Below, piece by piece: positions 1-13,300 of a stretch of DNA of 64,000 bases. The stretch comes from Scolanthus callimorphus. Its lineage: Eukaryota; Cnidaria; Anthozoa; Actiniaria; Edwardsiidae. The stretch is taken from the NCBI GenBank assembly GCA_033964015.1, contig CM066915.1, positions 2,480,001 to 2,544,000 of the forward strand, given 5' to 3'. The notes beneath the pieces are model-generated. The model was not told the DNA's origin. It saw only the letters and a program-made list of their open reading frames with translations, and ran no database searches. Every line of letters starts with the position of its first letter. Position 1 is the first letter of the stretch. The translations under genes and the position numbers were made by a program.

Positions 1-700
1 TCAGGTGTCCCTGTGCTTCCATGTATAATGATAATAATATAATAATAACTTTAGTTATCCACGGTAATACATTCAGCTGGGCTGCTTTTCAAGTAGCTGT
101 GTCTATAAAAATACAGTAAAATATAATTGTAATAATAATATGAAAATACATAAATGACTAACTAAATTAAGCTATCTAAACTATCTATCTAAAAATAGTC
201 ATCCAAAGTGGTCTTAAAGAAGGGCAAGGAGGGGGAGTTTTTGACATCACTTGGAAGGGGTGGCTAGCCACCCCCCTTGTTCTCATATTTCTTGTAAAAA
301 CCTTAAGATTAGCCATCCCCTTGGTCTGAACTCTGTAGTATATCCTTTGTACTAGCCACCCCCCTTCTTAAGGGTCTGCATCAGCCACTGAATTGGGGCT
401 GACTGCCCTTCCCCCTTGTCACCCCCTCACTACCTTACTGGTGCAAATGATCATATTCCTTTGACCACATCTGTGTTCAATAGACAATATCAGGTAACAG
501 TGTCAAATTGTGTTGATATTGCTTTGGGTGGATACTTGTGTTAGTTCTGCACATACGCTTAAAGAAAAATGACAATTGTAACAACCCAAAGGAATCGTCA
601 ATCATCACATGATCTGAATTGAGTGGAAACAAGATGTAAACGCTGGCTATTAACTAATTTGGTCTCTGTTAGAAATGTAATGCAAGGAGTTGAGAATATC
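1..700. other. AT-rich intergenic sequence, no gene seen
   Basis: No conserved coding signal on either strand. The notable structure is a C/G-rich palindrome at about 255-278 (arms AAGGGGTGG and CCACCCCCCTT around CTAG), and the motif TAGCCACCCCCCTT recurs near 353-366. Confidence 0.6.
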
Positions 701-716
701 TTTTGCCCGAAACCCT

Positions 717-1003
717 GAATAGTTTGACAATGTTGTTGTCGATGGCAAAGAGCTAGAAGTTGTTAGTAGTGCCAAATTGCTAGGATTGACTTTCCGTGAT
801 AATCTGACATGGATATGCCCATGTAGATGAATTAGTCAAGAAAGCCAGTATGTGGCTAAACTTTCTGGTGCAACTGAAGCGCGCAAGACTTCCAGCGTCA
901 GATGTGATCCCCTTTTATGTTGCATGTGTACGAAGCACCATCGATTATGCTATTCCTGCCTTTTACAATGCTCTCCCGCAATATTTGTTAAACTTGAGTG
1001 AGC
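717..1003 (+). mobile_element. LINE (L2/CR1-like) reverse transcriptase C-terminal relic
   Basis: Translation gives the C-terminal part of a non-LTR reverse transcriptase in two frames. The first frame contains AKLLGLTF followed by a DNLTW motif. After a frameshift near 814-820 the second frame reads HVDELVKKAS, then FLVQLKRARLP, FYVACVRS, IDYAIPAFYNALPQYL. This order (KLLG, HV-E--KA, L-QLKRA, FY--C-R, YA-P-F, LP-YL) is typical of L2/CR1-type LINEs. There is no upstream catalytic FADD block and no intact ORF, so it is a dead 5'-truncated copy. Family assignment is by motif memory only. Confidence 0.8.
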
Positions 1004-1227
1004 ATTAAAAGCGCGCGCATGTGTAAGAAATATCAGGCGTCCTTGCACGAGCGTACATTGAAAAGATATTAGAAAATAACACCTATGTTGTGTTGTGAAT
1101 GTTCGCATTCTGATTGGTTAAAAAGCGTGTTCGTAAGAGACCTGAGAAACACGATTGTCACGCAACGCTGTCGCATGTGTGTATGTTATTTTCTAAAAGC
1201 AATAAAAATACTTTCTGCGTGCAATCT

Positions 1228-1375
1228 TAAAATGGCGGTTAGCTCAGAGAAGACCCTGGGGGAGGCTGAGTCACATGACCACTGTTTGAAGACATGGGAA
1301 CGGGTTCTCCTTTGTTTCCAAACGGTCATGTGACTCAGCCTCTCCCAGGGTCTTCTCTGAGCTAACCGCCATTTT
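1228..1375. repeat. Fold-back element with ~55-bp arms
   Basis: AAAATGGCGGTTAGCTCAG and the following CCTGGG-GAGGCTGAGTCACATGACC on the left reappear in inverse order on the right, ending GCTAACCGCCATTTT. The loop is about 40 bases. A partial direct echo (GAGAAGACCCTGGGG) follows at about 1387-1401. It looks like a short non-autonomous DNA transposon; no clear target duplication was found. Confidence 0.75.
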
Positions 1376-1379
1376 GAAA

Positions 1380-4230
1380 AACGACCGAGAAGACCCTGGG
1401 GACGAGGTTGACCCCCCTTTAAAGCTACGCACCGGGTTTGCTTGATCCTGAAAACATGGGAATGAAAAACAAAATGGCGAGGTGTATTAGGATAACGGAG
1501 GGAAACATTTTACAGGGAAACAAAAAGTCTGGATTTCACGTAGTGGCCACGAGGCTAGCCGGAGAAATAATTATATCTGGGGAACTACGTCTCCCCCCCC
1601 CCCTCCCCTCCCCCCCGACAAAAAATTCTAGCTGCGGCCTTGCCGATCCATTTATCTGTTTATATCTCCTAGCTTAGTAAAATATCCACCAATAAAATCT
1701 AATTCAGAAAGCCCTCGTCACCGAATTTCAGTCGACCAATAATTAAGGTTTCCATTGCGTCTTGATGTTGTGCAGGTCCCCGGCTGTAGCGAACCTGTGT
1801 TTTTGCAGGTCTTCCTCTTAACTCTAGCAGGGTGGTTTATTTGTGTTCAAGCTCTGATCATTAGACCATAAATACAACAGCCAGCTCTTTACAACTACCT
1901 GAAACTCGTATTTCTTACTAAAATTATTGTGTCTTTGAACGCGCCCGAAAAATGAATTCATTTCAAAGGCGCGCGCGCCGACATTTTTTTCTGGGAAAAC
2001 GAAAGCGAAGTACTTCGTTTATGTTGAATGTTTTTTGTGCATTGCACTTGGTCAGACAGATTATATATAGAACTTAAATTTACATTGTTTTATATCTGAA
2101 GAGACCTGAGAGCCTGGCTGGTACAGGAATCACAATAAACTGATTTTAATTTTTCCTTCTTGTGTTTCTAAACGCAATCTCAACGCCACAGTATAACTGC
2201 GCAATGGCTTTTCCGCGCGCCTGTTTCCATGTTGTGCACGCAACTTCGGAGCTCAGCCAAAACCAGCATTACGGCAATTTTAGTTGCTTAAAAGGAAGTC
2301 TATTTTCTTTCTTACTAAAGGAAGGTGATTAAATTTGTAGCTTAGAAAGACTTCATTTAGCCTACCCGCAGTTAGTGCGCTTTAGGTCACTAGATGCAAG
2401 TCAGCTACTTGTCTTCAGAACACCAAGTCATTTGCGGGACTGCGTAAATATTTAATAGCCAAACTGCCCTTTTATTATAACCTGAAAGAATTCAAGCACA
2501 CTCGGAAGCCTGATCGTTGTTCATAGACCTAAACATCCTGTTTCTGCTAACATCTGTTGGAAAATCGTGTTGCTTGAAGAGGTAAGATTGCTTCTGCATG
2601 TACGCCGCTTTTCCCAGCTCGGGTTGTTCGTAAAATTGTAGCTAAGTTAGCTTCTTGTTGCAAAGAGGGCTAACTTGTGATAGTCAGAGCAGAAAACACG
2701 TTCAATTGCACACTGTTTGGTTTTCAAGTTTGAGAAAATTATTTAAAGATAGCCCGGCAAAGATTTACTAGTAAACTAACTGAAGTGTGTATATTCATGG
2801 CGCGCGCTCGCAGAATCGAGTGCAAATTGACGCAAAATCTCGATAATTTTTCCTGGAAGAGTTTATGTTCCACGTGTATTGTAGCAAAACCACATTGATC
2901 GCTAGCTCAAAAGCTAATCAGCTGGTACCCGGTCAAGACCAGGTCGTCAAATTTATCTGCAGAATCTAGCTCTTAATCTAACAAAATCAGCTTTGCTTAA
3001 CACTCCCTCTTGAAGCCAATGCAGAGGATCTCAACTTCTTGGAGAAAAATCTTTAGTCATTTTTCGAATCTTCCCACGATCAAGGACAAAAACAAAATTT
3101 GTTAATAATTGAATGAGTTTGCAAGGACACCCGATTTCTTGCCGGTGGATGATCAGGTTGTACTCGGTAGGATTTTCAGTTCTGTGAAGGTCTTAGTCAA
3201 GGGATACGCTTGACGCTGTGTGCACCCTTGAAAACCCTGATGTCTTAAATCAAATATCTTTTGTGGTCATTGTTCAAAAGTTTTGGAGAACAATTTTTCG
3301 CACTCGCGCACTCTCCAACTAACTGCTATCATCAAGTGACGACTCAATTGATGTGATCTTTTCAAGAGGTAAGACTAGAATTCGCAATTATTAATTGTCT
3401 CTTTTCCCTGACTATGCAAGTTACAATGATATCAAAGGTACACTTATCTAGTCTCGCTCCTGCAACTTTCGTTTTAGCAGCAAACAAAGCGATGCGTTAA
3501 GAAGTATCGCGCAGTTCTAGAAAAAGTCGTGGCTGAAAGAACAAAGTTTCAAATCTGCGTCACCAGTGAGTTTGCAATTTTATTACTTCTTCCATGCTGT
3601 ATTTATAACATCATTATTCAAGTTTCTGCTTTCTGAAAACCATACACCTCAATTTTGGTTGAGAACAAAAAGACACCAGGAAGAAACAAAGTGAAACTGT
3701 GCAGTGGTATTCTGACTAAAAATTAGTGCACAAAACTTTCACCTTGAGGTCGTTGGTAGAAATCTTTGAAGTAAGAGTCATGTCCTCCTGCACAGCTAAT
3801 AAGTCTCTGTTTAGTTTGGTAAATCAAGCAATGCAATTACTAACACGAATCTCTGAGAAATAATAACGAATCTCTGACAAATAATAATTTTGGGACCTGT
3901 CTTGTTGACGGCTGGTCTTTCACCTTTTTTTTAACAACCACCCATGAACGATGGAGAGGGATTTCTGCAAATTGATGTAAATTTGAGAAAAATATGCAAT
4001 TCCGTCTGGTGTCTTTTTCATTCGCTAGCACCGAGTTTTACGCTTCACACTTAGCGCCTGCTTTTACGCTTCACGATTCGTGTTTCGTGTCACTATTTGA
4101 AAACAAATTCAACCTTATTAGCAGTCGGAAAATATGCGTGAACTCTTCAATACGACAAAAGACATTGAGAAATTTATATGAATTCAAGTTAGGTCGAAGT
4201 TAGGGCGTTAGCAAGCATTAGTAGGGCTTG
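1380..4230. other. Intergenic sequence, no gene recognised
   Basis: No conserved protein on either strand. There is a C-rich tract at about 1591-1616. Two strong splice-donor-like sites (GAGGTAAGA) occur at 2582 and 3369. They could belong to distal 5' untranslated exons of the downstream gene, but nothing in the sequence proves it. Confidence 0.4.
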
Positions 4231-4255
4231 CGCCGCCCTCATGCGCTCTCTTTAG

Positions 4256-4410
4256 GAACTTTCTGCAGAAACGGAAAAGCTGAATTTTCCATAACAAAAG
4301 AATGGGAAGTGTTCAGCTTTCCAATGGACAAACACATGGACGCTGAACACATCACATGATTGTGCCATCAAATTCAACTTTTCCCAAGGATGGGTTTCTG
4401 CAGAACTTCC
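4256..4410. repeat. Imperfect inverted repeat, dispersed family
   Basis: The left end GGAACTTTCTGCAGAAAC pairs with the right end GTTTCTGCAGAACTTCC; the inner parts (AAAAGCTGAATTTT / AAATTCAACTTTT) also pair imperfectly. The right terminus (GGGATGGGTTTCTGCAG-like) is repeated at about 51637-51670, so this is a multi-copy element end. Confidence 0.55.
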
Positions 4411-5063
4411 ATAAGTTTTATTGTCGCAGAACGCGCGCAAGTCGCACTATGTACGGTTTGTTGCGTGACCAGCGGAATGCAGGCTGTTTCTTCCCAGATG
4501 GACAGAATTTTAATCTTTGCGTGCGCTTCGGCTACGACATTCTCTCGGCGGGACAGGCAGTTGCATGATTTAACTGGCGTTTTGGCAAATCCTTTTAATT
4601 ATCGTACAAGCAGAGCAGCGTCTTGATGTGGTGGTATGGAATTTTGATTAGTTACAGGCCGGGTCGAAATGCCAGTGTACGCCTAACCTGAGGATCAGAC
4701 CCTCCCTCGTTTTCCTTATTCCACTTGATACTCAGGCTAGTGTAGGCCTGCTCCAAGTGAGCGTGGATTTCCTGGCGTCTAGGGGAGGGCAGAGGTGCCT
4801 GTCTACTCCCTTCTAATAGTAAATTTATAGGAAAAGTATGAGCATTTCAGATGTTAGCTTTTTCTTTTCTCATATGTTTTATATGTTATATAACGATGGC
4901 CCCTCCTTCGGTTGTGTGACCTTCTCTTCTCTTCCCTGTACCCGGGCGCCACTGGAGTTTTGATATTTGCATGGCCAGGAGAAATGGAAAAAAATTGTCT
5001 TCGCAATCTTTTTCGTAGCAACTATTTGTTTGCGCATGGCTTTCTGTATATTTTATATAGATA

Positions 5064-5175
5064 GTATACTTTTGTATTTTTATTTAGATTTGTATTTTAG
5101 CTTATATTTTAGAGGGCCACGCGGTTATCAGTGTACTTGTACTACTGTCAAGTGTTTTTAGCCTCTTTAAATAAA
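5064..5175 (+). mobile_element. LINE 3' end, solo copy
   Basis: The sequence from TTGTATTTTAGCTTATATTT through GAGGGCCACGCGGTTATCAG and CTGTCAAGTG to CTCTTTAAATAAAGCC is repeated on the opposite strand at about 39310-39400. There it runs into an (ATT)n tail, as expected for the 3' untranslated end of a LINE. Only the 3' end is present here. Confidence 0.7.
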
Positions 5176-5706
5176 GCCAAAACAAAAGCGTTCCGCGAAC
5201 AGCACGGTCGACGGCGCGGCACAACTTTACCGCGGCACATCCTCGCGCGCCGCGGCCAGGGTCCTCCCCTCACCTCCCCCAGGGGAAAGAGGAAAAGGAC
5301 CCTGGAATGGTCTGGTTACGTGGCTCTCAGATTTTGGGTGCTGACAAAAAATCCCAAGCAAGGCCGTAGGATACGCACGTTGTCCCTTGCGTTTTCAAAA
5401 AATGGCGGCTCGTGAGCAACGGCGACTAAAAAAATACACTGGCGCAAGTAAGGTCTTTGTGTCGAGAAACAGTTTAGTTTTCCTGCAAACCGAAAACTTA
5501 GTGTCTCTGCTGAGGATTTCTGGATGGAGAGTTTTTATATATTGTAGTTTACGCCATAAAAACAGCGTTCAACCGCTCGCAAACAGGCTAAATGAGATAC
5601 CTCTACAGCTGAAAGGGAATTTTGAGCACCGCCCCCCTCTGGAATGCCTGAACGCCGGAATCCACCACGAAGGCACCCTTTCTCTGGGATATAAGATGTC
5701 GACCTA

Positions 5707-5808
5707 TCGTTTTTATTCACGAGTTTTCGTGTCATAATGCGAACGAGCGAGTCTTCGAGCGACTCAGCGAGTGAGCGGTATGATACGAAAACGAGTGAAT
5801 AATACGAT
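5707..5808. repeat. Inverted repeat (short DNA-transposon-like)
   Basis: CGTTTTTATTCACGAGTTTT at the left pairs with AAAACGAGTGAATAATACGAT at the right. The centre contains GCGAGTCTTCGAGCGACTC. No target duplication resolved. Confidence 0.6.
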
Positions 5809-5809
5809 A

Positions 5810-8800
5810 TCAAGCTCTTGCCATGTCATAATTTGTTTATTATATACTCTGAGTCAGATAAAATAGCAAAAAAATAAAGAACAAAATGCATTTTATTCTT
5901 GATTTTTATTCACTGGTGTTATCACATGGTATCACAGTATATTTAATAAAGTTGAATAGCGCGCTTTCTTCTGTGAACCAATCAGTCTGGTTGATACATA
6001 CATTAATAGCATATGCACTTGGCCCCCTTCATCGGGAAGAGGGGAGGGGGCGGGGGGGAGGATTTTTCTGGAGTCATACAAATGGTGCATTTTTGTGATA
6101 CTGTAATTTTCACACAATTATCTCTTTTCTCGTTCACCCTGTACCTTTTTTTCCTCATCTAGTTCCAGTTCATTTTTACAAAGTGTTATTTTTGTGCAGG
6201 CCCGTAGCCAGCAGGGGGGTGTGCAAGCATCCCCCCACGCGACAAAAAGAAACAAAAAGGTCCACTTTGTACACAGTAAATAAAGCACTTATGTTATACC
6301 TGCCTTTTCTAGCGAATTTTAACTAGTGGTTTCTCAATTCATACCACATTGGTCCGCTTTTTCTAGATTAGCACCCCCTACAAAATTCCCTGGCTGTGGG
6401 CCTGTTGTGGAAATATGTAAATGTGAATGTAGATCCCAGGAGACGTAGAAACAAAATTGATCGGAACAGTGGTAAAATCAGTGCAAAATTATCGAATATA
6501 CGACGATTTGACCCTTTCGACATCTAGCTAATTCGTACATTCTGAATCCAAGTATATCTAGGGCGTCTTCAGCGTACCACCTGTTGCAGAGTACCCATGT
6601 CCTTGTAATGATTCTTCGTTCGCCAAAATGAGATATATCTTAACGTTTCCCCATCGATTAAGTTGTCGGCATATTACATATTAATTTCAAAAAATTTTAA
6701 GCAGCGTTTACGTCGATTTTGAAGCTCAAAACCCAATTGGAAACTGTGCGCAAAGTTCGATTTCAAGGCAGCGTGCTTGCGGTGTCTACGAACCTCGCGG
6801 CATTTGTGGAAAATTATCCGGTATTGCTCAATGTAGAATTAATTATACATGTCTCCGCAGGACTCGGCCGGGTTTTTCTTTGTCTAGAACAATGGTACAG
6901 GTGAGATTGTTTACTTGAATCACACAAGCGGAAAGGGAACAAACGATTCGACAGAAAGCGTAAAAAACAGTTCACCCCGCTACGCGACAAAAGCTACGTG
7001 CATATTTATCGTAAATCGTGTGCTTTCAAGTGGCGCTGAACACAGACATAAAGATTGTTGAAAAGACGGCGCGAAAGGAAGGAACCTTTGCAGATATAAA
7101 AGGTATTCCGTATGCTTATTTACGGCGAAAGTATGCCACGCGCCAGTTCCATAACTCGCATAATTTACATCGGTCACGCTTGCCAGCCACATTCTGCTAT
7201 TAACTGTCGAAAGCGTGCTCTGAATGAGCTTTCTCCAAATAACATAGCTACCTTTTGGGGGATATGCTCAAGATCTTGTGTTTGTCATAGATATTGATTT
7301 TGCAGCTAGAATAAGCATCAAGCTCGACTCGTACGACGAGGTAGGCCGATTTTCCCGGTTTGTCACGAGGTCGCGCGCTACCAGTGTTGGAAACGGAAGC
7401 CAATTGGACCTTCAATGGGCGCGCACATTTCCGAAATAGAATCGTGTCTGCTCACATTTGAAAGTGCAACCAAAACTCAACTCGCTACCCTCGGCGCTTG
7501 ATTTATTCATTGCGACTAGCTTCCGTTTTATTGTGTTTTGTAGCGTGTTCAGTACTCGATTATATGCATGCGCCGAGCACCAGCTGCTAGCTGTACCTCC
7601 TAATTTGCCCGAGCTCCCCATTCATAAACTATTGTTTGGGGCTTGGCTCAATCCTCAAGCATTGAACTCGGAACTCCGCCCTGAAGAAAAGAAAGCAGAA
7701 GAACTCATATAAAATGAAGCTGTATTTTCTTCCGAATATATTTTGGAGATGTTAAAGTTTTCGCCTAGCCTACAGCGTGAACCTTTTCTTCAACTCTCGG
7801 CACGTGAAGTAAGTAAATGGTAAAACAAAAAGTATTGAATCATAAGCTGCAACGATATTGAGTTATATTTAAACTGCAAAGCGAAACCCCCAGGATTAGC
7901 AAATTCTTGTCAAGAAGCCTGCATTTAGCAGTTTCGAGTAGTGACCCGACAAACCCTTGAAATTACCGCATGTAGCGAGCGGCGCTGCGTACGTGTTCAG
8001 TTTGTGACCTCGCGCTACGCAAATTTATGGCCTTCTAGAATTTTTTCTCTCGACTAAAATGATGTCATTCATAACCGGGGCAACACACACAAAGGGCTAT
8101 AAACGTGCTTTATATCCTGGGGTCAATAAGCATTGATATTCATGAGCTTAAGTAAAAACAAACGAACACACGCGTGGCAAACCGATAAAAATAACTTGGA
8201 AATGATTGCGCGACTTATGCAAAAGTAAACTTATTCGAAACACAACCTCGGAAATAGAAACTTCTGTCTCTCGAAAATGCGTCTAAGTGCGGAAAGATGA
8301 ATTACTTCTAGAAGCATTTTCGCTTTTATTTTAACTTTAAAAAGTTTTGCTTAGTAGCACAAAATTTGCATTGAGCTTTGGGGAAATCGTTTCGTATCTT
8401 ATCAGGTTTTCTGTGGTGAGGATGTTTATTCCATTTTCCGATGTCAAATCTTTAAATCGAGTTTCCGAGGCAATGCGGGGGCTTTTCACTTTGGTCTGTC
8501 TTTGTGACGTAAAGATTCGGGACTAAAGAACAATAAATATAGGAACCGGTTCTATTCCTTCGCCACTAATTTCCGGTTTCATATAGCTGAATTCTGACAG
8601 CCCCCGCTGGAGAGGGAAAAAATGCGCGCTAAAGCAGAAAAAAATATGCTGCGTTTTGCAATATGAATTGCTCGGCAAAACGCGGTCGTGCATAATAGAC
8701 AAAATCATTCATGTTTTTCGTCGCTGCAGAGATAGACGAACTTGTTCTAATGACCTTTTTCTGCAGAAAAGCAGGAAGTCTTAGATAAAAAGGTCGCATT

Positions 8801-8950
8801 CTGCAAATCCAGGTTCGTGTGCAGCTCAAATTTCGCACCGGAAGTTCCACTCTCTTCCTGAAATTGCAGTTACGAGCTATGCACTTTGGCGGGGAAATAG
8901 ACCGTCTGGCAGTTTGTTTATATTTGTACGAGTACAAGGGAAATTTGAGC
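5810..8950. other. Intergenic sequence, no gene recognised
   Basis: Only short unsupported reading frames are present, none resembling a known protein. The sequence includes a GGGGAGGGGGCGGGGGGAGG tract at about 6041-6060 and a short repeat-like piece at about 6198-6235 (CCCGTAGCCAGCAGGGGGG). Confidence 0.5.
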
Positions 8951-8954
8951 GTTA

Positions 8955-9040
8955 CCCTACCCAATCCCCTGGGACCAATAGAGGGCTGTGATTGGCTGGT
9001 GGGCGGGAATGTCATTGTAATATCCTAGGACAGATGACGT
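8955..9040 (+). promoter_or_regulatory. Candidate proximal promoter of the ZNF541/TRERF1-like gene
   Basis: Within 80 bases there are CCAAT boxes at 8961-8965 and 8975-8979, an inverted CCAAT (ATTGG) at 8991-8995, a GC box (GGGCGGG) at 9001-9007 and a CRE-like TGACGT at 9035-9040. This clustering is typical of TATA-less promoters. A plausible untranslated exon with a splice donor follows. The assignment to the downstream gene is inferred from position. Confidence 0.5.
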
Positions 9041-9245
9041 AGTTATGAATAGAAGAGTTGTAAGAGGCCCGGTCAGAACCGACGTAGAATAAGCAAAATA
9101 TCGCACATCGTAGTCGATCTCCGAAGTCTCAAAGCCTAAAAACGGGAAATTGCCTTTTCATCTGGATAGCAATTCGATGTGGAGAGTATGAAAGTATTGT
9201 GAAAGTGTGTGTGTTCATTCTGGGGGATTCAAGCGAAGCTCGAAG
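9041..9245 (+). other. Candidate 5' untranslated exon 1
   Basis: It lies just after the CCAAT/GC-box cluster and ends at a usable donor (CGAAG|GTAAAT, GT at 9246). The acceptor TTTACAG at 10351-10357 would join it to the first coding exon, giving an intron of about 1.1 kb. The 5' boundary is a guess. Confidence 0.4.
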
Positions 9246-10357
9246 GTAAATTTCAGGGTACAAGCTTATAGCGCGTGGAACGATCTCACACTTCGACATG
9301 CTTTGCTAGCAGAAAGCGAGATTTAACTACGTTCTCTGGCCTTTTCGCTGCTCTGTCTGTCTAATAAGGCTTTAATATCTCTAGTTTAACATGCAGCAAA
9401 GCATTGTTGAGTGTTTGTGATCATGTTTCGTATGTTTTTGAGCTCAAGTCGAGGACAAAAAGACTGAATGAAAAGGCGCTGGCAAGCTTTGGCCGGCTGC
9501 AATTTGTATGCACGCCGCATCCAGTAACAACTAGCATTCTTATTTTTCCGCTTATGGTCAATCTAGGCTAAAAATTATTTCCTCTATACCTTAAATTATG
9601 CGATTTTGAGTGGATAAACGAAACGAACTCCGCCATAGCTTCGTATATTTTTAGCTGGAGGAGTAAGCTTAATTCCCAATTTTCTGTTGTATAGAATTTC
9701 CTTGTTTCGCTTTTATTTCAGTGACATACTTTACCTGCTGTGTTTTGTGCGAAAATAGGAAAATACGTCAGCGATTCGATAGTAAAGAATAAGTGCTTTG
9801 CTACAGGGAATATTAACATTTATGATCACTTGAAACCCATAAATTATTGCTTGCAATTCTCGATATTTTTCTGGGAATATTTTTTGCCATTACAATTGCA
9901 CAAATTAGGGAAATGTCTTTCGACCACCAAAGCGTGTTTTTAGCTTTATCTGTATCATTTCGAACTCGTTCTTCTATTTATTTTAAATTCTAGTAGGTTC
10001 CTTCATTCGATATCTTTGACTCTAAATAGCATCATGTATTTTTGGTGTTAATAGTTTTTAAGAGAAATCTGAATTTTTGCTAAGCATGCAAAAACAGGCG
10101 TGATGACTTGCGAATTGAAAACATGTTTCTGCACGCTAATGTCGTTGCTGAAAAACAACAACAACTAATTCGAGAACGACATCGAAGACAAATCTAGTTG
10201 TAGCCTTCGAATCATTGGTGCTGATCTTTATTAGTTTTAACCCTCATCAGATAAAAGTACAAAATCTTGCTTTCCTGTGATGGAATAATTTTCCGAGTTT
10301 TATTTTGGAGTGCCTTCTACGTTGGATGTAATCAAATTTATTATGTTGTGTTTACAG

Positions 10358-13300
10358 TTCACACCGGTAACTGATCAAGGATTGCATTGAATGGCCTGGC
10401 GATCGCTGTGGAGACGCGAATAATCTGATCGAAGAAAATACAGGAATCAAAATGTCTTATGAAAATGTTCCCTGTGCAAGCCCGGACACAGAAAGAGATG
10501 AAGAACCCGCGCCTTCGCTTTATGGCGCTGATACGAATGAAGACAGTATACAATTCGCTAAAAAAACTATCGAACAAGCGCCATCTCGACTCGCTGAAAC
10601 AGCAAATATCGAAGATCACTTGATAATGAATGAAGAAGAAATCGCCCAAGCTTCTAGGATTAACAGAAAGGAGTTTGAGTCCGAGGGAAGGGTGAAACGA
10701 GAGGATGAAAGTCAAGATAATTTGCGTCATGGTTTGGATGGAAATAGTGCGTATATGAGCACGAATATGCAGCCACCGCGTGTAAGATGGATGAATATGA
10801 GTATGCACAGATGGGCAGAATACAACAACGAGAAACAATCCAGTGAAAATTGTAACCCGGCTGAAGTTCCGAACTGTGAATTTAGCGAACGGAGCAATAG
10901 TGTTATCATAAAGCGGTCACCGGAAGTGGAACCTAGCTTGGAACAGCGCGACTCGCGAGGTAAAATCGCGCTTGATAAGGAAGAATACGTGAGCTTGCAA
11001 TGTCATGAGAATATTACAAGAGATGAGGGACAATCAGAGGCTCGAAAAGACGCAGATCGCTCGCGTGGGTATTATTATTACTATAATACACACGAGGACT
11101 TGAAATCTAGGACAGCTAAGATGATGAAAGGTCGCGAGGAATTCGAAAGCGATACTCGGATGCCGGAAACGAAAGACATGCAGAAACCCCAAGACCCACG
11201 GGTAGTCCCACAAGTCTATCACATGCAGTATCCAAATGTTATGGCTCTATCACAAGCCGGTGCAATGGTAGGACCTCAGGGTATTGCTAGTATACCACCA
11301 CATATACTTAGAGAACATTTAATGCGTGCACGCTATCCTGCGCAGCAGAGGGGGTCAGACTATGCGACCAGCAGGTTGGAACAGCAAGTACCTGTAGCCA
11401 GTAGTCCTGGTGATTCTGCTGAACAGAGTACAGGATATGGCAGTATTCCAAGGCATGCGCAGCCTGTCAATACTGGTATTCAGTATATTGACCGTCAGGG
11501 TCTTGTCCAGCAAGGGTTTGCAGTAATTCCTGGCATTGGACCAGTACAGGTGTCAGTGGATGGTAATGGGCTTTATTATTCTGCTATCCCCGTGGGACCA
11601 ACAGATTCAAGTCATTATGAAAATTATACAGCAGCTGCACAAGCCTTTGTTGGAGCTAAACAAGCAGAGCCCCAGTCTGCGCAGCTACAGAGAACTCATA
11701 TGCAGCATGGGGGTTCTACAAGTGAGATGACAGCTCAGCAAAGTCAGGAGAAGGCTCTTAGTAAGTAATAATGTGCTTGAGTTTGCATAGTGTCATATCT
11801 AACAATTCAATCCTGTGAGGTCATCAAGGTATTGTGATCCCCAGCTGTGTGTGCAGTCATGCTTGATATTTATCCTGACATCAATATGGCTTTGTTGCTT
11901 GGGCTCTCTCATGTCGATATAACCTAAAAACTCATAAAAACTCAGGAGTTTAAATAAGATGCCCTACCTCTGCAAAACTGCAGTGTTCTTAAGTGACAGA
12001 GCTCCAAAAAAGCCTCAGGTTTTAAGAAAATAACACTCTGTATGGGTAGCAGAGGAGCAGAACAAGCTAGAAGCTAAAAGACGTTGCATGGCTGTTGAAT
12101 AATTATGACCCAGGTTGAAGACATGCTGGCATGCAATCCCAAAAATAACTCTGTACTTCAGATCTGCAAAGGTAGGGCATTTGTAGCAGTGCAGAATGCA
12201 AATATTGTGAAGGTGCAAGCAAATTTGAGGGTTTTTGGTAAGGTTTTCAGTATGTGTTTGCCCATGTGGAGCAGTCCTTTGTGTGAATTGCATGCAAATT
12301 GGGGCTGTTTTTGGATGATGTTATTCCTCTGTTATTTGCAGCTTTTCAGTGTTGTGATCAAGTCAACAGCAAATGTTGATATTGATGACATCTCAGAATT
12401 TCAATCCCTGCAATTTAGCAGCTCTTAGTTAATGACAGAGTTTTGCATGCCAGCCCATTCCAGCTGAATTCCACAACATTTTAATTACGACATGTCTTGA
12501 AACTGAAACCAGGTTTACTCTCTAAAAACTCAAGTGCTTCTCAGCTGGACCAAAATACATGCCAAATCTCTTGCTTTAGCTCTGTTATTTTGGTAAATAG
12601 CTCTCAAATGTAATAGTAAAACATGACTTGGCAGAAACCTATTACATCATAGGACAATTTATACCACTTTAAGCACCATACTGGAACATTCATGACCTTT
12701 CTCAGACATCTGACAATCTGGGCTGATATTTGGCCAACTGATCTGTTTAAACCATAATGTTAATTGTTTCTTGGCTTATTAAAGAGGATTTTTATTTGAA
12801 ACTATAAATGCCCTTGTCTATATGACATAACCAGATCAGTAAACAGACTTTGTAGTCTTGTAATCTCAGAATATATGTGCTCATCTGTGCTTACACTGCA
12901 TATTTATACATGACTGATTTCTGTATTACTCTGTTTGTGCTTAATATTTCTGTTTAACTGTGCATACTGCTTTTATTTCAGATGTAACCAAGAGTTACCA
13001 AAGTTCTCATCAAAATGCTGTCTCCCCAAAATCAGGAACAGCTGAGGAATGTAAAGGGCCAGCATCTCCTGCTGTTAACAGCAACAGCAACAGCAGTAGC
13101 CCAGCTCCTCCCTCCATTGATGACACAGCAGATAAGAAGCAGCACTTGAGTGTTAAACCTAAGGGCCGACCTAAGCCATATGGATCAAGACCAGAAATCA
13201 AGTGTGAACAGTGTGGGAAAATTTTTGGTTCTTCTAGTGCTCTAGCAAAGCACAAGTTGACACACAGTGACGAGCGGAGATATGTCTGCACAATCTGTAG

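Noticed and set aside
2582..3369. Two GAGGTAAGA donors as firm upstream exons of the first gene
   Set aside because: Donor-like sites alone are common; no acceptor pairing or conserved sequence supports them.
8629..9015. 128-codon minus-strand ORF over the candidate promoter
   Set aside because: No recognised domain, composition like translated non-coding DNA, and it overlaps a CCAAT/GC-box cluster.
10359..10838. 159-codon minus-strand ORF
   Set aside because: Shadow of coding exon 1; no family resemblance.
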